From Allobacillus halotolerans (lineage in GTDB: Bacteria; Bacillota; Bacilli; Bacillales; Alkalibacillaceae): a DNA stretch of 64,000 bases. The notes under the pieces are model-generated. The model made no database searches. It saw nothing but the letters and a program-made list of their open reading frames with translations, and was not told where the DNA came from. The stretch lies in NCBI RefSeq assembly GCF_028743495.1, contig NZ_CP117968.1. The stretch is one strand, 5' to 3'. Below are positions 1 through 8,348 of the stretch, piece after piece. The position numbers and the translations under genes were made by a program. The number at the start of each line of letters is the position of its first letter. The stretch's first letter is position 1.

Positions 1-1
1 T

Positions 2-196
2 GTTCATAAGCGAAGAGGTCTTGGAATGTTTGTCGAAGAAGCGGCAGTAACCATCATTAAAGAAAAACGTAAAAATAAAACGTTGAAGCGGATGCTTCGA
101 GAAATTGTCAAAGAGGCAAATTACTTGGATGTTTCGATGGATGAGTTAAATGAAATGTTACGGAAAATTCATGAAGAAGAGAGGGAAGAAGGATGA
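2..196 (+). CDS. GntR-family (YtrA-like) transcriptional regulator, C-terminal part
   Basis: Only the last 64 codons are in the window; the start lies upstream. The reading frame opens with RGLGMFV, the wing/hinge sequence that ends the winged-helix DNA-binding domain of GntR regulators, and continues as a charged helical tail, as in the short YtrA subfamily. The stop TGA overlaps the ATG of the next gene (ATGA), so the regulator and the ABC transporter genes are translationally coupled. YtrA-type repressors usually control their own operon with ABC genes, which is the likely role here. The family call rests on a short segment plus the context. Confidence 0.75.
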   Translation, partial: VHKRRGLGMFVEEAAVTIIKEKRKNKTLKRMLREIVKEANYLDVSMDELNEMLRKIHEEEREEG

Positions 197-1089
197 CGGT
201 TATCGATGTTCAAGGATTAACAAAGCAATACGGCGGACTGCATGCGTTGAATGCGGTCAATTTTTCCATTGAAGAAAATGAAATCATCGGCCTGATCGGA
301 AGAAACGGTGCGGGGAAATCAACATTGCTGAAATGTTTAGCTGGCTATTATCACCCGACGGACGGACAAGTGCGTGTTCTCGGTGAAGATCCGTTTGATA
401 GTTTATTCGTTTCGGAGAATTTAATCTTTGTGGATGACGAAATGAGTTTCTCTTCAGAAATTAACTTAGCGGATATTTTACAAACGGCTGCTCGATTTTA
501 TCCGAATTGGGACCAAACCCTGGCACAGCGATTATTCGACTACTTTTCATTTCGTCCGGACCAACTGCATGGTGAGTTGTCAAAAGGAAAGAAGAGCACA
601 TTCAATATGATAATCGGCTTATGTGCTCGGACGAAAATTACGATTTTCGATGAACCGACAACAGGGATGGACTATTCTGTTCGTCAAGATTTTTACCGTG
701 CATTATTGAAAGATTATATTCAACATCCCCGAACGATTATTTTATCCAGTCATTTATTGACTGAATTAGAGACAGTGTTGGAGACGATCCTGTTGATTGA
801 TGAAGGTAGATTTGTCATCCAGGAATCGGTCGATCAGTTGAAAGAGAAAAGTTACGGCCTGACGGGTAGCGAGGAATCACTCAATCATTTACCGGGTGAT
901 GTTCAGATTTTACATGAGGAAAAATTGAGCGGAAATCAGGTGTATCAAGTTATTTTGGGTGATTTAGCAGAAGAGACGAAGTTGCAACTAGAGAAAGAAG
1001 ATGTTCGCTTTTCACCGGTTTCAATTGACGATGTTTGTATGTTTTTAACCCAAGCAAAACGAGGAGGGATTGATCATGTCTTTGAATAA
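193..1089 (+). CDS. ABC transporter ATP-binding protein (YtrB-like)
   Basis: Nucleotide-binding subunit of an ABC-2-type exporter, 298 residues. Walker A GRNGAGKST is at residues 36-44, Walker B with catalytic Glu (IFDEPT) near 149-154, and the H-loop is in LSSHLL near 193-198. The signature motif is degenerate: LSKGKKST instead of LSGGQ, as seen in several YtrB-type ATPases. Residues after about 220 form a C-terminal extension of unknown role. The start overlaps the regulator stop, and the end overlaps the next gene by 14 bp, so all are one operon. The substrate is unknown; in Bacillus, relatives respond to cell-wall antibiotics. Confidence 0.85.
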   Translation: MTVIDVQGLTKQYGGLHALNAVNFSIEENEIIGLIGRNGAGKSTLLKCLAGYYHPTDGQVRVLGEDPFDSLFVSENLIFVDDEMSFSSEINLADILQTAARFYPNWDQTLAQRLFDYFSFRPDQLHGELSKGKKSTFNMIIGLCARTKITIFDEPTTGMDYSVRQDFYRALLKDYIQHPRTIILSSHLLTELETVLETILLIDEGRFVIQESVDQLKEKSYGLTGSEESLNHLPGDVQILHEEKLSGNQVYQVILGDLAEETKLQLEKEDVRFSPVSIDDVCMFLTQAKRGGIDHVFE

Positions 1090-1819
1090 GAAAACATGGC
1101 ATTACATAAAGCTCTCAACCAAGTTTAAAGTTCAGATGAATTGGCACTTATTCAATATTTTGATTGGCCTTCTCGTGTTTGCGGTGCTTTCATCAGCGTT
1201 TGGCGGGAGTTCTTCCTATAGCACAAATGAATTTGGGAAAGTTGCGATTCATTATGTTTCTAGCGATTTAGCTTTTGTTTTTGTGCTTATCTGGGCGTTC
1301 GTCGTCGGCTGGACATTGGCACGTCCTGCTTTTCGTGAAATGGATTTCAGCTTTGTATCCAATCGATTCACAAGTCATATGTCATCCATTTTATATATCG
1401 GATTTGCGAGTGTTATCGGCGGATTAATCGGATTCTTTTCTCTTTTTCTCGGAAAGGCATTGTACTTTCTGTTTTATTCAACCGACTCCGTCGTAATCGC
1501 CAAACCGTATACAATCAAAGAAATTTTAATCGGCGTAATTGTTATCATTAGTTTAACCTTCTTACTGGCATCGGTCGGTTATTTCGTTGGCGAACTTGTG
1601 AATTGGAATCAAGCCTTTATATTCATTATACCTGCGTTGGCTATAGGGAATATCGTGCTCGATGCGAAAATTGGAGACACAGTCGGGATTGGGCAACTCG
1701 TCATGATTTTTTCAACAGAAACAGAATGGTCGATGTTGTTCCTGAAAGTGCTAGGGTTCTCCGTTCTCATTTATACGATCGTCATCTTTTTGACTCGACG
1801 AATGGAGGTGCGCAGATGA
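1076..1819 (+). CDS. ABC transporter permease subunit
   Basis: Integral membrane protein of about 247 residues with roughly six hydrophobic segments. It follows and overlaps the ATPase gene, so it is the likely permease of the same exporter. The ATG at 1076 was chosen over a TTG at 1070 because GGAGGG at 1063-1068 gives normal spacing only to the ATG. The sequence ends TRRMEVRR, and its stop overlaps the next ATG. No conserved substrate signature is visible. Confidence 0.75.
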   Translation: MSLNKKTWHYIKLSTKFKVQMNWHLFNILIGLLVFAVLSSAFGGSSSYSTNEFGKVAIHYVSSDLAFVFVLIWAFVVGWTLARPAFREMDFSFVSNRFTSHMSSILYIGFASVIGGLIGFFSLFLGKALYFLFYSTDSVVIAKPYTIKEILIGVIVIISLTFLLASVGYFVGELVNWNQAFIFIIPALAIGNIVLDAKIGDTVGIGQLVMIFSTETEWSMLFLKVLGFSVLIYTIVIFLTRRMEVRR

Positions 1820-2523
1820 CTAATGTTACACTTACAGGACTTCTTCCGCTTATCTTAATGATTTTGTTGGCATATTTTATATTGAAAAGAACAAATAGAA
1901 CGAAACGAAAAAAGAGTCGCGGAAAAAGAAACGTTTTCATTTATAGTGTGATTCTAGCTATGTCTATTGTTGTTTATTATGTTTTTATTACCCAAGCGGA
2001 TATAGAGGCGGCAGACGTAAAGTTGCATGATGACTATGAGTCGACTTTGGATCAGCTACATGCGTATCCACCAGTTTCATATGAAGAAATTGACGCATTC
2101 ACACTAGCGGGTAGATGGGAATATGAGTTGGATGAAAAGTATGGAAACCTAGTTGTAGAGTCCGAAACGGAAGTTCGTGTAAAGAGACGAGAAGATAATG
2201 AGCCAAATATTGAAATTGGTTACTATCGTCCTTCAACATTCTATATTCGAGGCATAGAGGTACCTGAGGAAAACATTAAATATCCTGATGTAACGCTATT
2301 AGGTAAAGAGTTGGCTCTTATCATTCCTCATGACCAATACTCCATATCACAGACTATTATTTCGAAAGAAGAATTTATCAATCATTACGTGAATCCTAAT
2401 CAACTAACTGACCAAGAACTGCACAAGTTGAGCAACTTTTATTATCAAAGTTTTCAATTGATCGTACCGGAAGATTTGGAAGTGGAACTGCGAGGAGACG
2501 GATTGCTGCAAGAGATTGAGTGA
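1816..2523 (+). CDS. Membrane-anchored protein of the ABC operon, unknown function
   Basis: About 235 residues, starting at the ATG that overlaps the permease stop (ATGA) behind a GGAGG at 1804-1808. Two hydrophobic segments near residues 8-20 and 38-55 flank a very basic stretch (KRTNRTKRKK). The rest is a hydrophilic, acidic domain, probably outside the membrane. I do not recognise the family. Its place as last gene of the regulator-ATPase-permease operon suggests an accessory part of that exporter. A hairpin terminator follows. Confidence 0.7.
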   Translation: MTNVTLTGLLPLILMILLAYFILKRTNRTKRKKSRGKRNVFIYSVILAMSIVVYYVFITQADIEAADVKLHDDYESTLDQLHAYPPVSYEEIDAFTLAGRWEYELDEKYGNLVVESETEVRVKRREDNEPNIEIGYYRPSTFYIRGIEVPEENIKYPDVTLLGKELALIIPHDQYSISQTIISKEEFINHYVNPNQLTDQELHKLSNFYYQSFQLIVPEDLEVELRGDGLLQEIE

Positions 2524-2559
2524 CGGTCTCGAGTGGCTACTCTAGACATACTGCATATA

Positions 2560-2613
2560 TGAAAGGCGACGGTAATTCCTGCATTCTGTGCAGAAGTTGT
2601 CGTCTTTTTTTGT
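2560..2613 (+). terminator. Rho-independent terminator of the ABC operon
   Basis: An imperfect stem (GACGG..CTGCA / TGCAG..GTCGTC) is followed by a run of seven T. It lies 40 bp after the last gene of the operon. Confidence 0.7.
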
Positions 2614-2669
2614 TTGATCAATCGTTTATCGATAGCTAGAATCACTTTATCAGCAGAGATACCCTTATG

Positions 2670-2981
2670 GAGAGCGTCTATCAAGCACGGAAGCCGAGCA
2701 ACTCCTGGAGCTTCCGTAGTCGAGAGCGTCTATCAAGCACGGAAGCCAAGCAACTCCTGAATCTTCCGTAGTCGAGAGCGTCTATCAAGCACGGAAGCCA
2801 AGCAACTCCTGGAGCTTCCGTTGTTGAGAGCGTCTATCAAGCACGGAAGCCGAGCAACTCCTGGAGCTTCCGTAATCGAGAGCGTCTATCAAGCACGGAA
2901 GCCGAGCAACTCCTGGAGCTTCCGTAATCGAGAGCGTCTATCAAGCACGGAAGATGAGTAAATCTTGGAGCTTCCATCGAG
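2670..2981. repeat. 52-bp tandem repeat array (6 units) with internal hairpins
   Basis: Six consecutive units start at 2670, 2722, 2774, 2826, 2878 and 2930, exactly 52 bp apart; the first five are nearly identical and the sixth is diverged. Each unit reads GAGAGCGTCTATCAAGCA, then CGGAAGC, a 15-nt loop, GCTTCCG and a short tail, so every unit can fold into a hairpin. A further decayed copy lies near 3032-3067. The array fills the gap between the convergent ABC operon and the cold-shock gene. There is no sensible reading frame or ribosome binding site. The plan matches the 42.95 kb array although the sequence differs. Confidence 0.95.
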
Positions 2982-3142
2982 ACACGTTCACGACGACATT
3001 TCACGCTGCACAAGTACTCATTTGGGTAACGAGACGCACGGAAGTCGAGTAATTCCTGATGCTTCCCGCTTCAACAGTCACCCCTCAACAATCAGCCAGC
3101 CGCTAACAATACGATCAGTTCAACTTATATTTTTAGACAAAA

Positions 3143-3171
3143 TAAAAAGCCCTTCTGTAACCAGAAGAGCT
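3143..3171 (-). terminator. Terminator of the cold-shock gene
   Basis: On the minus strand the hairpin AGCTCTTCTG / CAGAAGGGCT is followed by TTTTTATTTTG, 20 bp after the csp stop. Confidence 0.8.
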
Positions 3172-3190
3172 GTTCACTAATTCGATTGAA

Positions 3191-3388
3191 TTATTTTACA
3201 ACGTTAGTTGCTTGTGGTCCACGGTTGCCTTCTTCGATATCGAAAGTAACTTGTTGACCTTCATCTAGAGTTTTGAAACCTTCGCCTTGAATTGCTGAGA
3301 AGTGTACGAATACATCGTCTCCACCTTCAACTTCGATAAAACCGAAGCCTTTGTCTGCGTTAAACCATTTTACTGAACCTGTGTTCAT
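3191..3388 (-). CDS. csp: Cold-shock protein, CspA/CspB family
   Basis: A 65-residue single-stranded nucleic-acid-binding OB-fold protein, an RNA chaperone in the cytoplasm. RNP1 (KGFGFIEV, residues about 14-21) and RNP2 (VFVHF, about 27-31) are intact, and the length is that of the family. The ATG at 3388 sits behind GGAGGAATTT; the longer upstream open frame is part of the leader. The predicted promoter at 3520-3525 leaves a leader of about 125 nt, as in cold-inducible csp mRNAs where the leader controls stability and translation. Confidence 0.95.
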   Translation of the reverse strand: MNTGSVKWFNADKGFGFIEVEGGDDVFVHFSAIQGEGFKTLDEGQQVTFDIEEGNRGPQATNVVK

Positions 3389-3519
3389 AGAAATTCCTCC
3401 GTTGTGCATTTTTGCACGAGTATTACTTTGGTTGTTCTTATAATAATTCAAGACGATGTTCTACCTCGTAAGATGAAACCTGGATCTTGTATTGCTAGCC
3501 GAACAATTAAGTTAACCTT

Positions 3520-3525
3520 AGTATA
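3520..3525 (-). promoter_or_regulatory. Extended -10 promoter of csp with long 5' leader
   Basis: The minus strand reads TGCTATACT, an extended -10 (TGnTATAAT-like). It predicts transcription start near 3513 and a leader of about 125 nt. No good -35 is seen, which is normal for extended -10 promoters. Confidence 0.5.
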
Positions 3526-3624
3526 GCACGGCTCATTTAAAAAAGATACCATTTTCTGTATTGATTTGGAAAAAACTTTTTTAAATTCGATGGAAAAGCC
3601 TTTTAAACTAGGCTATACAGCTGA

Positions 3625-4770
3625 TTAATTTTTATTTTTTTTCTCAATCATTTCACTCATTTGCTTCCAAATGGAGCCTTGTGCAGCTTCTCCACCTTGG
3701 ATTCGGCCGAGTGCCATTTTCGCTTGCATGCGGACTTCGAATTCTGGGTCTTCCAATGCTTTCTCTAAAGCTGGAATGGCTGATTCATCGCCGTATTCAT
3801 ATAAAAACATCGCACCTCGCCAGCGGACAATGCGGCTTTTATCTTCTAACGTTTCAATCATGGCAGGGATTGCTTCTGTAAATCCGATATCAGACATGCA
3901 ATCGCCTGCTGTACGTCGGACGGTAACTGTCTTATCTTTTAAGGCTTTCTCCAAATAAGGAAGGACTTCTTTTTCTTCAATCATTCCTAAATAGGCAGTT
4001 GCTAAGCGACGAATGGACATTTTCGCATCGTCCAACGCTTTACCCAAAACAGGCAGGTCTTCGACGGTCGGATCAGGCATGCGCTCAAGTTTCCGGTAAC
4101 GTTCTTTCCAGTCATCGACTTCTAAATCTTCTATTGTAATCGGCTCTGAAAAAACGGAGCGACCAGCAGTTTCATTCGCTTTTGCCATTTCAACAAGTCG
4201 ATTCAAACGCTCTTCATCGTAGGAAGCTTCGATTTCATCGACAATATCTTGCCCGATTTCACCTGGGTTTCCGTAACGTGGATCTTGCTCGACCCATTTA
4301 CGTTCAGCTAAGTAATCCGCATTTTCAGACGCCTCCATCGCGGCATGCATAAATCGCTGATCAAGCCCGAAGCGAGTCTCACCTTCGTCATCTTCCAACT
4401 TAACTTGTACGGGAATATTCCTGAACACTTGAAAGAAAACCTTCACTTCGCCGAAAGCTTCTTCTTCTGGTTGGTCCGATTGTCCAGCATCATGAACTTC
4501 ATTGCTTTCTTCTTCACCAAACACTTCTTTTACTTGAGGTAGGATTTCTTCCCAAGGAACTTTAGGATTTCTTTCTAGCGCAATAAAATCAATGACGCGA
4601 TAAAGGTCTTTCACGCCTTCGATTTCAAATAGTTGTTTTGCATATGTAGGTGCATCGGTTAAGTCATCACCTAATTTATAGTTTTCCGTTTGACCATCCG
4701 GTAATGTTTCCGTCACATTAATTTTCATTGAATATGGACTTGGTGTCGGTTCAATGGATTTAATTTTCAT
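3625..4770 (-). CDS. CvfC/YpgR-like protein: Nfu N-domain plus HEAT repeats
   Basis: About 381 residues. The N-terminus (SIEPTPSPYSMKINV) matches the Nfu/NifU N-terminal scaffold domain. The C-terminal half from about residue 225 is a run of HEAT-like repeats with recurring A-x-P-A-L-x-x-A-L and R-x-x-A patterns (for example AIPAMIETLEDKSRIVRWRG). This architecture is that of the conserved virulence factor C family, YpgR in Bacillus. The biochemical function is unknown; protein-protein scaffolding is likely. The ATG at 4770 was chosen because GAGGTGATT precedes it; the open frame runs 12 codons further without support. Confidence 0.8.
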   Translation of the reverse strand: MKIKSIEPTPSPYSMKINVTETLPDGQTENYKLGDDLTDAPTYAKQLFEIEGVKDLYRVIDFIALERNPKVPWEEILPQVKEVFGEEESNEVHDAGQSDQPEEEAFGEVKVFFQVFRNIPVQVKLEDDEGETRFGLDQRFMHAAMEASENADYLAERKWVEQDPRYGNPGEIGQDIVDEIEASYDEERLNRLVEMAKANETAGRSVFSEPITIEDLEVDDWKERYRKLERMPDPTVEDLPVLGKALDDAKMSIRRLATAYLGMIEEKEVLPYLEKALKDKTVTVRRTAGDCMSDIGFTEAIPAMIETLEDKSRIVRWRGAMFLYEYGDESAIPALEKALEDPEFEVRMQAKMALGRIQGGEAAQGSIWKQMSEMIEKKNKN

Positions 4771-4998
4771 AACAATCACCTCTATTCCCATCTTAGCAAA
4801 AATCAATGCTGAAAAGCGAGCGTCCGTGATAATGAGAATAAACTTCGCATTCTGGACGTATGTATTTGATTACGATAAAAGATTACTTTAAAAAGAATTG
4901 TGGTAAATAGTTAATAAGTAACGCACTTAGCAAATATATTTAAGAGCGGCTATTCAATTTCAATATACATACGTTCATCGGAACCGGAGAGGATATCA

Positions 4999-5259
4999 AT
5001 GGGAAACATACCAGCTTATTTTTTACTAATTATTTATGTCGTTTATTTATTCGTAAGCCCTGTAACAATTATTTTTTGGCCAATTTTCTTCCTCATTGGT
5101 TTGATTTATGCCGTATTTACGTTACATTATTGGAAAAAGCATCAAGAAGCGTTTAATATATATGTTTCATTAGGATTGCTTGTTGTAAGTGTCGCATTAT
5201 TTGGTTTTACGTTTGTGGATTATTTATTGAATATGTTTTTTTCATCAATCATCTTTTAG
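4999..5259 (+). CDS. Small membrane protein, unknown
   Basis: 86 residues, almost entirely hydrophobic, with three probable membrane segments (about 6-22, 26-46 and 58-80). GAGAGGAT precedes the ATG. It is followed after 8 bp by the PAP2 phosphatase gene, so the two are probably co-transcribed. I do not recognise the family. Confidence 0.65.
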   Translation: MGNIPAYFLLIIYVVYLFVSPVTIIFWPIFFLIGLIYAVFTLHYWKKHQEAFNIYVSLGLLVVSVALFGFTFVDYLLNMFFSSIIF

Positions 5260-5267
5260 GGTGAGTC

Positions 5268-5930
5268 GTGTTGTTTAAACAATTCCTTCAAAAAAATCTT
5301 ATTTGGATTGTATTGGCCATTGTCTTAATCGGCGGGGCCTTTTTCTTGTTTGCTGAAATAGCAGATGATGTTTTTGAAAAAGAGAAATTTCAAATCGACC
5401 AGATGGCTTCTCAATTTGTTTCATCTATACAGTCGGACACGTTGGATTCGATTTTTGGATTCATTACCGAATTAGGGGCGGTCTGGCTGATTGCCACGGG
5501 TTCCATTATCGTTGGAATTATATTGTTGTTTTATCCCAGTAATCGATTGTGGCGTGTTCTTTATTTTGCTGTTACGATGATAGGGATTTCCGTTCTCACA
5601 TCGAGTTTGAAAGAACTTTTTGAAAGAGACCGACCGAATCTCATCCAAGAATATGATGGCACGGGATACAGCTTTCCAAGTGGCCATTCGACGGGTCCCA
5701 TGGTGTTTTATGGGTTTATTATTTATTTGATTATTCGAAGTCGATTTCCATTGGTTGCCAAATGGATTGTCGGAATTGTTCTTGGCTTACTTATTTTCTT
5801 AATTGGGTTCAGTCGTATTTATTTAGGTGTACATTATGCGAGTGATGTCATTGGTGGATTTTTACTCGGATTCGCCTGGCTAGCAACGAATATTGCCATT
5901 TTGGAAATAACCATTCGAAAAAATACATGA
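5268..5930 (+). CDS. PAP2-family phosphatase (undecaprenyl-pyrophosphate/lipid phosphatase type)
   Basis: 220 residues with about six membrane helices. The three PAP2 active-site motifs are present in order: KELFERDRPN (C1), PSGHST (C2) and SRIYLGVHYASDV (C3), so the enzyme should be active outside the membrane. Likely substrates are undecaprenyl pyrophosphate or phosphatidylglycerol phosphate; the sequence does not decide. The start is GTG at 5268 or TTG at 5271 behind AGGGTGA. Confidence 0.88.
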   Translation: MLFKQFLQKNLIWIVLAIVLIGGAFFLFAEIADDVFEKEKFQIDQMASQFVSSIQSDTLDSIFGFITELGAVWLIATGSIIVGIILLFYPSNRLWRVLYFAVTMIGISVLTSSLKELFERDRPNLIQEYDGTGYSFPSGHSTGPMVFYGFIIYLIIRSRFPLVAKWIVGIVLGLLIFLIGFSRIYLGVHYASDVIGGFLLGFAWLATNIAILEITIRKNT

Positions 5931-6014
5931 CTGCGAGCTAAAAACTTGGAATTTTAACTCAGTTTAATACAATAAAAAGACATTCACCTCAAGGGGGAAG
6001 AGGAGGGGTTTTAC

Positions 6015-6839
6015 ATGTTAACTCCAGATCAATTACGTTCAATCGATCGTTTGAAAATGCTTTCTGAGGAAGCAGATCAAGTTGAACTCAAGTTGGATTG
6101 GTACTTTTTAGTTGACCGCAAATCGGATGATGAAGATTTCTTCTATTATGAAGGTGGTCAATTGTTAGGGTACGCTGCACTTTATTATATCGGAGGAGCC
6201 TACGAATTAAGTGGAATGGTTCATCCGGAGCATCGGCAAAAAGGAATCTTCACGAAACTTTTAAATGAAGCTACTGAGGTTGTTCGTAAGAATGGTGTTG
6301 ATACGATTTATATTAGTGCACCTGAAAACGCAAAAGACGCAGAGAAAACATTGGATGAAATTGGCGCTAAATATGCTTATTCAGAATATGAGATGCGTTG
6401 GAAAGCGACCGAGTTACCGAAGCAGCAGTTAAATGTTCAACTGCGTATGGCAGAGCGTAAGGATTTTGACCGCATTGTGGAACTCGATCAGCAAGCATTC
6501 AATTTAACGCGTGAAGAAGCTGAGGGCATGACGCGCATGTATAAAGAAGAGCTGGCTCACCGTCTTTATATGATTGAATATGAAGGAGAAGCCGTTGGAA
6601 AGATTCGTTTGAAATCAGAAGGACTTGAGAGTTATATCTTTGGTTTTGCGATTGATTCAAAGTATCAAAAAATGGGCATTGGAAAAAGTGCCTTGATTGA
6701 AGTTGTCCGACAAGAGAAAGAGGATGGACATTCCATTTTCGTTGAAGTCAATACGAAAAACGTCTCGATTGAAAACTTATATCAACCTGTCGGCTTTGAA
6801 ATTTATCGAACGCAACATTTTTACGAATACAACGTTTAA
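6015..6839 (+). CDS. GNAT acetyltransferase with two GNAT-like halves
   Basis: 274 residues. The N-terminal half carries SGMVHPEHRQKGIFTKLL (acetyl-CoA loop, about residues 66-84), and the C-terminal half has a second one, IDSKYQKMGIGKSAL (about 215-230), ending EVNTKNVSIENLYQPVGF as in typical GNATs. Such tandem GNAT proteins acetylate small molecules or proteins; the substrate is unknown. It has a strong purine-rich ribosome binding site. The stop overlaps the stop of the convergent membrane-protein gene. Confidence 0.85.
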   Translation: MLTPDQLRSIDRLKMLSEEADQVELKLDWYFLVDRKSDDEDFFYYEGGQLLGYAALYYIGGAYELSGMVHPEHRQKGIFTKLLNEATEVVRKNGVDTIYISAPENAKDAEKTLDEIGAKYAYSEYEMRWKATELPKQQLNVQLRMAERKDFDRIVELDQQAFNLTREEAEGMTRMYKEELAHRLYMIEYEGEAVGKIRLKSEGLESYIFGFAIDSKYQKMGIGKSALIEVVRQEKEDGHSIFVEVNTKNVSIENLYQPVGFEIYRTQHFYEYNV

Positions 6840-7105
6840 TAGCGTTTAATGATGGATTGCCAGCAATAGCCCAGAAGAATTCCAAGCGTAGAATAGATCA
6901 ACAGGAAGCGGCCGATTTCTAAAAAGACGGCTGCTTTCATTTGAATAAAGACAAGGAAAAGACAGAGTAGCGAGAGACCCGCCAATGGAGCGAAGACAAA
7001 TAAATAGAGTTCCACCCAAATTTGATTTTGAAGCTGAAGAAACCGCAGTATTCCGGTAAAAATCAATACGATAAAAAACACAATTGCATAGTGAAGAAAT
7101 GTCAT
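6836..7105 (-). CDS. Small three-helix membrane protein, unknown
   Basis: 89 residues with three hydrophobic segments and a basic tail (IIKRY). The ATG at 7105 is preferred because GCAGGTG sits 6 bp before it; a GTG three codons upstream has no ribosome binding site. Convergent with the GNAT gene, overlapping it by 4 bp at the stops. No family recognised. Confidence 0.6.
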   Translation of the reverse strand: MTFLHYAIVFFIVLIFTGILRFLQLQNQIWVELYLFVFAPLAGLSLLCLFLVFIQMKAAVFLEIGRFLLIYSTLGILLGYCWQSIIKRY

Positions 7106-7201
7106 GGTCAGCACCTGCCCGTCTTACTATCATTTTACGCTGTGGACGTTGCAGTATGATAAGAGAGAGAAAATGATTCTATTCTGTTAGAGGTGGAAAC
7201 T

Positions 7202-7486
7202 TTGAATAAGCAAAAGTTCCAACGTGCAGTCGTTCTTGGTTTATATGTTGTTCTATTCTCCATCCCATACTATTTGGACATTTATTATCAAACGTTCTAT
7301 TATGTATTTATATCGATCTTATTCTTATTTACGATGATATTCGAATTCGAAGAGAAGGTAATAGCCGAAGAAAGATTTTATCGTATGTGGAAGAAAACGA
7401 GAGAAAGAGGCATTGTCTTCTTTGCGTTAAAAGAATGGTTGAAAACAATCGGGTCAATTTTCTTTTTCCTTGTTTTGGAAAAATGA
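7202..7486 (+). CDS. Small membrane protein, unknown
   Basis: About 94 residues. A basic N-terminus (NKQKFQR) leads into two close hydrophobic segments (about 11-25 and 29-45), then a charged region and a final hydrophobic segment. AGGTGG at 7191-7196 points to the TTG at 7202; a GTG at 7193 lies inside that site. The stop overlaps the next ATG (ATGA), so the two small genes are coupled. Confidence 0.55.
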   Translation: MNKQKFQRAVVLGLYVVLFSIPYYLDIYYQTFYYVFISILFLFTMIFEFEEKVIAEERFYRMWKKTRERGIVFFALKEWLKTIGSIFFFLVLEK

Positions 7487-7653
7487 TCGAAAGTGGCATA
7501 CCTCTTTTACAAGCGTTACGTGAATATGCTGAATTTTGGTGGCTTATTTTGTTCCTCGGAACGACTTTGGCAATGGTCGTCGCATTTGTCGGATGGCATG
7601 AGAAAAATGAAAAATACATACGAATGGATATGAAAATGAAAAAGAATCAATAA
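7483..7653 (+). CDS. Small single-helix membrane protein, unknown
   Basis: 56 residues starting at the ATG that overlaps the preceding stop. One strong hydrophobic helix (about 20-40) is followed by a tail rich in Lys and Met (KMKKNQ). A longer open frame from 7387 overlaps the upstream gene and lacks a ribosome binding site, so the coupled start is preferred. Confidence 0.5.
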   Translation: MIESGIPLLQALREYAEFWWLILFLGTTLAMVVAFVGWHEKNEKYIRMDMKMKKNQ

Positions 7654-7671
7654 CCGAAAGGAGCTATTCGA

Positions 7672-7848
7672 ATGAAGAAAAAAGGGTCGCTTGCTGTTAT
7701 TGTTATTTTGGTAATCGTTGTTCTCGTAACTATTCTGACTTATTTTATGTTCAATTATTATAAGGACCAAGGGAAGTTTGAAGAGCAATCGTTGGCGATC
7801 GAAGCAGTTGAAATGAATGGCGAACAGACTTTTGATACAGCGTTTTGA
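7672..7848 (+). CDS. Small membrane-anchored protein, unknown (58 residues)
   Basis: Starts at ATG 7672 behind GAAAGGAG and ends at TGA 7846-7848. MKKKG is followed by a 22-residue helix of Val, Ile and Leu, then a short acidic outside or inside tail. It is the third in a row of tiny co-oriented membrane-protein genes with gaps of under 20 bp. No family recognised. Confidence 0.6.
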   Translation: MKKKGSLAVIVILVIVVLVTILTYFMFNYYKDQGKFEEQSLAIEAVEMNGEQTFDTAF

Positions 7849-7903
7849 ATATGGAGTTGTTTGGGAACATACTAAAGAGACATGAATTAAAGGAGGCATT
7901 TAC

Positions 7904-8176
7904 ATGGAAATTCAAGAAGGTGCAAATCAATTATTTGTAGGTGATGAATCAAATCCTGATGCACAGATCGTCTTTGAAAAAGTGGATGAAAATACACTGG
8001 AAGTTACTCATACAGAGGTATCTGAATCCATGCAAGGAAAAGGTGCTGGTGGAAAGTTAGTCGACGCAATGGTGAATTACGCCCGTAAACAGGATAAAAA
8101 ACTGGTGGCATCTTGCTCATATGCCGATCATAAGTTGGCAAAAAACGATGATTATCAAGACGTTTATAAAGGATAA
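7904..8176 (+). CDS. YjdJ-type short GNAT N-acetyltransferase
   Basis: 90 residues, matching the short GCN5-related family (GNAT core only, as in E. coli YjdJ and many Bacillus proteins). The pattern is a beta-rich N-terminus (AQIVFEKVDENTLEVTHTEV), the acetyl-CoA loop MQGKGAGGKLV (about 43-53), and a conserved C-terminal Cys/Tyr region ending DYQDVY. The substrate is unknown. The ATG follows AAAGGAGG, and a clear terminator follows. Confidence 0.85.
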   Translation: MEIQEGANQLFVGDESNPDAQIVFEKVDENTLEVTHTEVSESMQGKGAGGKLVDAMVNYARKQDKKLVASCSYADHKLAKNDDYQDVYKG

Positions 8177-8271
8177 GCAAAAACGAGAGATCTACGGTTT
8201 TCCTAAGAGACGTTACGAGAAAAGAACATATCGTTGCGTATTACAAATTATATGAACTTAGAAGATTAATT

Positions 8272-8297
8272 CGCACTGCCTTTGGCGGTGCTTTTTT
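8272..8297 (+). terminator. Rho-independent terminator
   Basis: GCACTGCC-TTT-GGCGGTGC stem followed by seven T, about 95 bp after the short GNAT gene. Confidence 0.85.
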
Positions 8298-8348
8298 TAT
8301 GAATAATGATTCAATTTAACAACGTAACTGCATCGAATTGCATGAATC

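Noticed and set aside
1603..1815. Upstream extension of the fourth ABC-operon gene
   Set aside because: The extension lies inside the permease gene in another frame; the ATG at 1816 has its own GGAGG and the usual ATGA overlap.
4829..4843. Fur-like sequence TGATAATGAGAATAA before the small membrane-protein gene
   Set aside because: Three mismatches in one half-site; too weak without other support.
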